NCBI RefSeq assembly: GCF_000744655.1
Contig: NZ_JQMJ01000004.1
Span: forward strand, 6,448,001 to 6,512,000
Reading direction: 5' to 3'
Source of the DNA: Streptacidiphilus rugosus AM-16
GTDB lineage: Bacteria; Actinomycetota; Actinomycetes; Streptomycetales; Streptomycetaceae
DNA length: 64,000 nt
Shown here: piece by piece, positions 59,012-64,000 of the stretch
Layout: every line of letters starts with the position of its first letter
Position numbering within the stretch: the first letter of the stretch is position 1
Made by a program: the position numbers and the translations under genes
The notes under the pieces: model-generated
Database searches by the model: none
The model's input: only the letters and a program-made list of their open reading frames with translations
What the model was told of the DNA's origin: nothing

Positions 59012-59629
59012 TCAGTCACCGAGCGGGACGGACCTGCGCGTCTGGTCGCGCAGGTCCGTCCCGTGCCGGAGCCAGCGCTCCTGGAGGTCGGCGGCGCCGT
59101 GGACGCGCTTGTGGGCCGCCTCGTTCGGCGTCATCGGCAGCAGCGGCAGGAACCTGACCGCCTCGGCCGGCTCCGGAAGTTCGAGATCCTCGACCAGCCC
59201 ACCGGGCTCGGCGACGAGGAAGCCGGTGAACGGCGCGCCCGGCCAGAGCGGTCCGCCGAGGTCCAGCGAGGCCCCGGGCGCCACGATCAACCCCTCCACC
59301 TGCGGCGAGGCCGCGAGCGTGGCGAGCGGGCGGAGCAGTTCGTCGCGTCCGCCCCGCAGCGTGACCACCAGCTCGGCGCGAGGTCCCGCGACCGGGTCGG
59401 CGACGACGGCGGTCGGATCGGCCATGGGCGCCGCCGACATGCCGAGCGTCGCGTAGCGGAAGAGGCCGTCGGCCTGCGGGAAGCGCAGGACCTCGATCCG
59501 GTCCGTGCCCAGGAAGGTGACCGCGGCGCGTCCGTCCGGCTCACCGAAGGTGCTGATCAGACGGGCTTCGACGGCGACGAGGACGGCGTCGGGCGCGGAC
59601 GAGGCGGGCGAGGCGGCAGGGTGCGACAT
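59012..59629 (-). CDS. Suppressor-of-fused-domain protein
   Basis: 205 residues. The SUFU-like pattern is clear: VEARLISTFGEPDGRAAVTFLG, DRIEVLRFPQADGLFRYATLGMS, RAELVVTLRGG and a C-terminal FLPLLPMTPNEAAHKRVHGAADLQERW. Bacterial members of this family occur widely in actinobacteria, often in immunity/toxin contexts, but this one is in a core region. The gene starts 10 bp after the EamA transporter stop on the same strand, so they are probably co-transcribed. Confidence 0.9.
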   Translation of the reverse strand: MSHPAASPASSAPDAVLVAVEARLISTFGEPDGRAAVTFLGTDRIEVLRFPQADGLFRYATLGMSAAPMADPTAVVADPVAGPRAELVVTLRGGRDELLRPLATLAASPQVEGLIVAPGASLDLGGPLWPGAPFTGFLVAEPGGLVEDLELPEPAEAVRFLPLLPMTPNEAAHKRVHGAADLQERWLRHGTDLRDQTRRSVPLGD

Positions 59630-59639
59630 AGGCCAGAGC

Positions 59640-60581
59640 CTACGACTTCCGTCCGGCCCGGATGATCAGCAGCAGGCCGGACAGGATCATCGCCATCGCC
59701 GGATAGACCGCGACCGACGGCAGCTGACCCAGCCAGACCGCGGCGATGAGCGCCGCGCCCGGGGTCTCCAGCAGGATCGCCGTCGACACGAAGGACGGCC
59801 CGAGCGTGCGCACCACGCGATTGCTCAGCGAGTGTCCGAGGAACTGCGCGGAAGCGGTCAGCAGCAGGATCTGCCACCAGGCCGTGGCGCTGTAGCCGGA
59901 CAACGACTGGCCCGAGAACAGGCAGGCGACCAGCAGCAGCACCGCGGTGGTGGCGTAACAGACGAAGGTGTAGGCGGTCGTGCTGACGGTCCGTCGGACC
60001 TCGCTGCCGAGCAGGAAGTACCCGGACGCGGCCATGCCCGCGCCGAGCGCCAGCAGGTCGCCGAGGACGGCGCGGGAGGAGAGCGTCAGGTCGAACCCGG
60101 TGAGCAGCACGACACCGGCGAAGGCCAGCCCGATGCCGATCCAGACGGCGCGCGGCGGGCGCTGGCCGCGCAGCCGGAGGTAGAGCGTCGTCCAGAGCGG
60201 CGTGGCGGTGCAGAGCGCGGTGGAGGTCGCGACGGAGGTCAGCCGCAGGCTGGGCAGCCACATCGCGAAGTGCAGCGCGAGAAAGCCTCCGGCGGCGAGG
60301 GAGAGCAGGACGGTGCGGCGGCTCATGGCGCGCAGTTCGCCGCGGTGACGCAGCAGCGCGATCGGCGCGAGGACGCCGGTGGCGAGGCAGTTGCGCCAGA
60401 AGGCGATCGCGACGGCGGGCGCGGCGATGGCGCTGATCAGCGGAGCGGAGAGGGCGACACCGCCGACCGCGAGCGCGAGCAGCAGGAAGTCGACGCGCGG
60501 CACGGCGGCGAGGTCGGGGTGCGCGGCGGTGGCGACGGGTGCCGTCGCGGTGGGGGGCGCACTCTCGGCGGTGCTCGACAC
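59640..60581 (-). CDS. EamA/DMT-superfamily transporter
   Basis: 313 residues from GTG 60581 with GAGGAG six bases upstream; the frame stays open to 60722 through repeat DNA. Ten membrane helices in two EamA halves are visible: FLLLALAVGGVALSAPLISA, AFWRNCLATGVLAPIALL, TVLLSLAAGGFLALHFAMWL ... LLTASAQFLGHSLSNRVV, TAILLETPGAALIAAVWLGQ, AMAMILSGLLLIIRAG. Typical drug/metabolite exporter; substrate unknown. First gene of a two-gene unit with the SUFU protein. Confidence 0.9.
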   Translation of the reverse strand: MSSTAESAPPTATAPVATAAHPDLAAVPRVDFLLLALAVGGVALSAPLISAIAAPAVAIAFWRNCLATGVLAPIALLRHRGELRAMSRRTVLLSLAAGGFLALHFAMWLPSLRLTSVATSTALCTATPLWTTLYLRLRGQRPPRAVWIGIGLAFAGVVLLTGFDLTLSSRAVLGDLLALGAGMAASGYFLLGSEVRRTVSTTAYTFVCYATTAVLLLVACLFSGQSLSGYSATAWWQILLLTASAQFLGHSLSNRVVRTLGPSFVSTAILLETPGAALIAAVWLGQLPSVAVYPAMAMILSGLLLIIRAGRKS

Positions 60582-60650
60582 GGGCTGCTCCTCGGACGTG
60601 CCCAGTAAGGGGCGTTTCGATACTAGGGGAATGACAGCCCCCGCTTCCAC

Positions 60651-60810
60651 GCCCCCGCCACCCTGGGGGCGCGAGAAACCAATGGCGCGCGGATGGCCCT
60701 GCGCGCGGCACACCATCCGCATGCCGGACGGGGTACCTCCCGATCGAAGGCTGGGGAATTGTCGCGCAGCCCCGCCACCCCGGGGGTGCGAGGCTCTGAG
60801 GGCGGATCCT
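60651..60810. repeat. Two copies of the intergenic repeat family
   Basis: CCACCCTGGGGGCGCGAG (60658-60675) and CCACCCCGGGGGTGCGAGG (60776-60794) belong to the family seen at 47511-47760; the latter shares GGGGTGCGAGGCTCTG with the first unit there. They lie in the divergent gap between EamA and the conserved hypothetical gene. Confidence 0.6.
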
Positions 60811-60843
60811 CAACCGCACAGGAAACGCAATACGCTGTGCGGC

Positions 60844-61377
60844 ATGACTGCTGAGCCGAGTGCCGAGCTGCTGGACCGCGCCCTCGTGGAGGAGGCGGCC
60901 AAGAAGTCCGGACTGCTGTGGGTGCGCAGCGAAGGCGGGCGGGATCAGGCGCTGTGGCACGCGTGGGTCGAGGACGCCGTCGTGGTCGTCGGCGACGGCG
61001 GCGAGCAGCCGCTCGGCGGGCTGGCGGAGGGTGTGAACACCGTCGTCACCCTGCGGAGCAGGGACAAGTGGGGTCGGCTGATCGCCTTCCGCGCCACCGC
61101 GGAACTGTTGACCCCGTTCACGGCCCCCTGGAAGGCCGCCGTGGACGAGCTGAAGTCCAAGCGGCTGAACGCCCTCGACCACGAGGGCGTCACCGACCGC
61201 TGGGCCGCGGACAGCCGCGTGCTGCGGCTCGCGCCGCAGGGCCTCAGCGTGGAGAACCCGGACGCCATGCCCGACGCCGATCACGCCGCCGTCCCGGTCC
61301 CCACCGGTGCCACGACGCGCCGACCCGTGCCCGAGGCGCTCCCTCGGCTGCTGCTGCGCCGCAGGAAGAAGCGGTAG
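60844..61377 (+). CDS. Conserved hypothetical protein
   Basis: 177 residues from ATG 60844. MTAEPSAELLDRALVEEAAK, KSGLLWVRSEGGRDQALWHAW, AVVVVGDGGEQPLGGLAEGVNTVVTLRS, WGRLIAFRATAELLTPFTAPWKAAVDELKSKRLNALDHEGVTDRWAADSRVLRL, ending LLLRRRKKR. The strand pattern is reminiscent of FMN-binding split barrels, without a decisive motif. Homologues occur in streptomycetes beside the MgtE-like gene, as here. Function unknown. Confidence 0.8.
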   Translation: MTAEPSAELLDRALVEEAAKKSGLLWVRSEGGRDQALWHAWVEDAVVVVGDGGEQPLGGLAEGVNTVVTLRSRDKWGRLIAFRATAELLTPFTAPWKAAVDELKSKRLNALDHEGVTDRWAADSRVLRLAPQGLSVENPDAMPDADHAAVPVPTGATTRRPVPEALPRLLLRRRKKR

Positions 61378-61461
61378 CGGAGATTCCAGCCGACGCGCCC
61401 GGTCCAGGTAGCCTGAGCCTCAGGGAGCAGTTCGGTTCGGGGTGATTCGGGAGGTGAACGC

Positions 61462-62769
61462 GTGAGCGGTGGCGCCTCCCGGGTCTTCGTCTCGCATCTT
61501 TCCGGGGTGGCGGTCTTCGATCCCAACGGCGACCACGTCGGCCGGATCCGCGATCTCGTGGTCACCCTCCGTCTGGGTGGCCAGCCGCCCCGCGTGCTCG
61601 GCTTCGTGGTCGAGGTGGCCGGCAAACGCCGGGTGTTCCTGCCGATGAACCGGGTCACCAGCGTCGAGTCCGGCCAGGTGATCATGACCGGTGTCATCAA
61701 CATGCGTCGCTTCGAGCAGCGGTCCACCGAGACGCTCTGCCTGGCCGAGCTCCTCGACCGCCGGGTCGCCCTGCGCGAGACCGGGCCCTACGGCGAGGCC
61801 GGCGAGGAGGTCACGGTGCTCGACGTCGCCATGGTCCGTACCCGGACCCGCGACTGGGAGATCGACAAGGTCTTCGTCGAGAAGGGCAAGCCCGGCCGCC
61901 TCCGCCGCAAGGGCGAGACCCTGACCGTCGAGTGGTCCACCGTGACCGGCTTCGCGCTCAACGAGGCCGACCAGGGCGCGGCCAACCTGCTCGCCACCTT
62001 CGAGCAGCTGCGTCCCGCCGACCTCGCGAACGTGCTGCACCACCTCTCGCCCAAGCGCCGCGGCGAGGTCGCCGCCGCGCTGGACGACGAGCGGCTGGCC
62101 GACGTCATGGAGGAGCTGCCGGAGGACGACCAGGTCGCCATCCTGGCCACGCTGCACCAGGAGCGCGCCGCCGACGTGCTGGAGGCGATGGACCCGGACG
62201 ACGCCGCCGACCTGCTCTCCGAGCTGCCCGGCGACGAGGCCGAGCAGCTGCTCCAGCTGATGGAGCCGGACGAGGCCGCGCCGGTGCGCCGGCTGCTCAC
62301 CTACGAGGAGCACACCGCCGGCGGTCTCATGACAACCGAGCCGATCGTGCTGCCGCCCGACTCGACCGTCGCCGAGGCGCTGGCGAGGATCCGCAACGAG
62401 GACCTGAAGCCCGCGATGGCCTCCGTCGTCTACGTCTGCCGCCCGCCGCTGGAGACGCCGACCGGCAAGTACCTGGGCCTGGTCCATTTCCAGCGGCTGC
62501 TGCGCGAACCGCCGTACACCCTGCTCGGCGGGCTGGTCGACCGGGATCTCGACCCGCTCTCGCCGGCGACCGAACTGCCCCGGATCACCAGCTTCCTGGC
62601 CACCTACAACATGGTGGCCGCGCCGGTCGTCGACGAGGTGGGCAACCTGCTCGGCTCGGTGACCGTCGACGACGTGCTCGACCATCTGCTGCCCGAGGAC
62701 TGGCGCGAGGCCGTCCTGCAGGGCCACGACGACCAGGAGGAGGTGGCTGTCCATGGCCTCCACGGGTGA
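61462..62769 (+). CDS. Soluble MgtE_N/CBS magnesium-sensor-like protein
   Basis: 435 residues from GTG 61462 with GGGAGG seven bases upstream. A PRC-barrel-like region (RVFVSHLSGVAVFDPNGDHVGRIRDLVV, PMNRVTSVESGQV) is followed by an MgtE N-domain of helix-hairpin repeats (LATFEQLRPADLANVLHHLSPKRRGEVAAAL; ATLHQERAADVLEAMDPDDAADLLSELP) and two CBS domains (TEPIVLPPDSTVAEALARI; NMVAAPVVDEVGNLLGSVTVDDVLDHLL). The MgtE channel domain is absent, so it is cytoplasmic. The next gene overlaps by 17 bases and encodes a DUF1003 membrane protein, presumably its partner. Confidence 0.92.
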   Translation: MSGGASRVFVSHLSGVAVFDPNGDHVGRIRDLVVTLRLGGQPPRVLGFVVEVAGKRRVFLPMNRVTSVESGQVIMTGVINMRRFEQRSTETLCLAELLDRRVALRETGPYGEAGEEVTVLDVAMVRTRTRDWEIDKVFVEKGKPGRLRRKGETLTVEWSTVTGFALNEADQGAANLLATFEQLRPADLANVLHHLSPKRRGEVAAALDDERLADVMEELPEDDQVAILATLHQERAADVLEAMDPDDAADLLSELPGDEAEQLLQLMEPDEAAPVRRLLTYEEHTAGGLMTTEPIVLPPDSTVAEALARIRNEDLKPAMASVVYVCRPPLETPTGKYLGLVHFQRLLREPPYTLLGGLVDRDLDPLSPATELPRITSFLATYNMVAAPVVDEVGNLLGSVTVDDVLDHLLPEDWREAVLQGHDDQEEVAVHGLHG

Positions 62770-63271
62770 GAACAAGCGTCCCAGACTGGACCAGCCGCAG
62801 CGTCGCCGCGCCCTGCTGACGCTGCCCCAACCCGACCCGGACGCCTTCGGGCGCCTCTCGGAGCGCATCGCGCGCTTCATGGGGACCGGGCGGTTCCTGG
62901 TCTGGATGACCGTCCTGATCCTGCTCTGGGTCGGCTGGAACACCCTCGCGCCGACGGCCATCCGCTTCGACCAGTACCCGTTCATCTTCCTGACGCTGGT
63001 GCTCTCGCTCCAGGCCTCGTACGCGGCCCCGCTGATCCTGCTCGCGCAGAACAGGCAGGACGATAGAGACCGGGTCAACATGGAGCAGGACCGGGATCGG
63101 GCCAACCGGAACGTCGCCGACACCGAGTACCTCACCCGCGAGGTCGCCTCGCTGCGGCAGGGCCTCGGCGAGGTCGCCACCCGCGACTTCCTCCGCTCGG
63201 AGCTGCAGCAACTGCTCAAGGAGCTGGAGTCGCGCAACAGCGGCCCCGAGCGCGAGGACGAGCTGGTCTGA
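62753..63271 (+). CDS. DUF1003 membrane protein
   Basis: 172 residues; start codon overlaps the MgtE-like gene by 17 bases. LSERIARFMGTGRFLVWMTVLILLWVGWNTLAP, RFDQYPFIFLTLVLSLQASYAAPLILLAQNRQ gives two membrane helices and the DUF1003 signature; the remainder is a coiled-coil-like charged helix (EQDRDRANRNVADTEYLTREVASLR). The conserved pairing of these two genes in actinobacteria and their overlap suggest a membrane complex, perhaps for divalent-cation sensing. Confidence 0.9.
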   Translation: MASTGENKRPRLDQPQRRRALLTLPQPDPDAFGRLSERIARFMGTGRFLVWMTVLILLWVGWNTLAPTAIRFDQYPFIFLTLVLSLQASYAAPLILLAQNRQDDRDRVNMEQDRDRANRNVADTEYLTREVASLRQGLGEVATRDFLRSELQQLLKELESRNSGPEREDELV

Positions 63272-63360
63272 GGGCCGACCAGGACGCATCGTCGCCCGTG
63301 TGACCTGCTGCACGCTACTGACGGGTCAGCGGGCGCGCCGCGCGGCCGTACCATTCCGGT

Positions 63361-64000
63361 ATGGCTTCCGACACTCAGGCGACCCCCATCGAGGAGTCCG
63401 TGCGCGCCGCGCTGGCGACGGTGCAGGACCCGGAGATCAACCGGCCCATCACCGAGCTCGGGATGGTGAAATCCGTGGCGGTCGACGCCGCGGGCGCCGC
63501 GAAGGTCGCGGTCTACCTGACGGTGTCCGGCTGTCCGATGCGCGAGACGATCACCAACCGTGTCGTGGACGCGGTCTCCGCCGTCCCCGGCATCTCCTCC
63601 GTCGACGTCGAGCTCGACGTGATGAGCGCGGAGCAGCGGCAGGAGCTCGCGGCGCACCTGCGCGGCGGCCAGGCGGAGAAGGAGATCCCCTTCGCCAAGC
63701 CGGGCTCGCTGACCCGCGTCTACGCGGTGGCGTCCGGCAAGGGCGGCGTCGGCAAGTCCTCGGTGACGGTCAACCTCGCCGCGGCGCTGGCGGACCAGGG
63801 CCTGAAGGTCGCGATCGTCGACGCCGACATCTACGGCCACAGCGTGCCCCGCATGCTCGGCGCGGACGGCCGGCCGACCCAGGTCGAGAACATGATCATG
63901 CCGCCGTCGGCGAACGGCGTGAAGGTCATCTCGATCGGGATGTTCACCCCGGGGAACGCCCCGGTGGTGTGGCGCGGCCCGATGCTCCACCGCGCACTGC
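63361..64000 (+). CDS. Mrp/NBP35-type Fe-S carrier ATPase (partial)
   Basis: Starts at ATG 63361 and runs off the end after 213 residues. An N-terminal MIP18/DUF59 domain (VQDPEINRPITELGMVKSVAV; YLTVSGCPMRETITNRVVDAV) leads into the deviant-Walker P-loop VASGKGGVGKSSVTVNLAAAL and IVDADIYGHSVPRMLG, the ApbC/Mrp family signature. Members bind and transfer [4Fe-4S] clusters using ATP. The cluster-binding CxxC lies beyond the window. Identification is secure. Confidence 0.94.
   Translation, partial: MASDTQATPIEESVRAALATVQDPEINRPITELGMVKSVAVDAAGAAKVAVYLTVSGCPMRETITNRVVDAVSAVPGISSVDVELDVMSAEQRQELAAHLRGGQAEKEIPFAKPGSLTRVYAVASGKGGVGKSSVTVNLAAALADQGLKVAIVDADIYGHSVPRMLGADGRPTQVENMIMPPSANGVKVISIGMFTPGNAPVVWRGPMLHRAL

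Noticed and set aside
1-64000. Search for transposases, phage genes, toxin-antitoxin pairs, CRISPR arrays and NRPS/PKS genes
   Set aside because: None recognised; the window reads as core chromosome.

Overview
The window is high-GC DNA (strong G/C bias in third codon positions, many GTG and some TTG starts, stem-loop terminators without U tracts). The gene content is that of a core chromosomal segment of a Streptomycetaceae actinobacterium (Streptomyces, Kitasatospora or Streptacidiphilus type): a WhiB7/WblC regulator, mycoredoxin, UvrD2 and AdnA/AdnB helicase-nucleases, MoeZ, DUF3107, a PPA1309-family protein and an RsbW-type ATP-binding protein. To my knowledge much of this order is shared with Streptomyces chromosomes. 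The genus cannot be fixed by eye. I see no transposase, phage gene, CRISPR array or biosynthetic cluster.

Layout. 1-5.3 kb: partial response regulator, VanJ-like phosphatase, Sel1-repeat protein, two tRNA-fMet genes and a truncated UPF0182 membrane protein. 5.4-11.7 kb: PPA1309 protein, PDZ/Lon-like protease, MoaE, SDR protein, metalloprotease-like protein and Nudix enzyme. 11.8-16.4 kb: zinc peptidase, ThiF-like protein, ABC1 kinase, then WblC with a small downstream gene and a long attenuator leader holding a 125-codon upstream ORF. 16.6-23 kb: UvrD2, mycoredoxin with a SigR promoter, a decayed GntR gene, ATP-binding protein, NudC and M20 dipeptidase. 23-28.3 kb: a PadR-controlled ABC exporter and a divergent phosphatase-fold protein. 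28.5-38.4 kb: SpoIIE phosphatase, AdnB, lipoprotein, AdnA and an alkyltransferase-like protein. 38.5-49 kb: flippase-like giant membrane protein, SIMPL protein, MoeZ (SigR promoter), a glycan operon (DUF3492 glycosyltransferase, frameshifted membrane protein, epimerase), an intergenic repeat array and a hydrolase. 49-55.2 kb: TetR, DUF3107, ferritin-like protein and a DEAD-box RNA helicase with a duplicated, frameshifted basic tail. 55.3-64 kb: hydrolase, DUF6758, PHP, SUFU, EamA, MgtE-like/DUF1003 pair and an Mrp-type Fe-S carrier running off the end.

Main themes are thiol/antibiotic stress (WblC, mycoredoxin, MoeZ), DNA repair (UvrD2, AdnAB, ATL), sulfur/Fe-S/molybdopterin chemistry (MoaE, MoeZ, ThiF-like, Mrp) and envelope functions. 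I found no wholly new system. The most informative signals are the WblC leader, the truncated UPF0182 gene beside the tRNAs, the CTG-initiated helicase with its 300-bp tail duplication and one-base deletion, a lipoprotein gene between adnA and adnB, and a palindromic pair of DnaA boxes. Two genes carry what look like single-base deletions in G/C-rich runs, so base-calling error must be excluded before biology is inferred.
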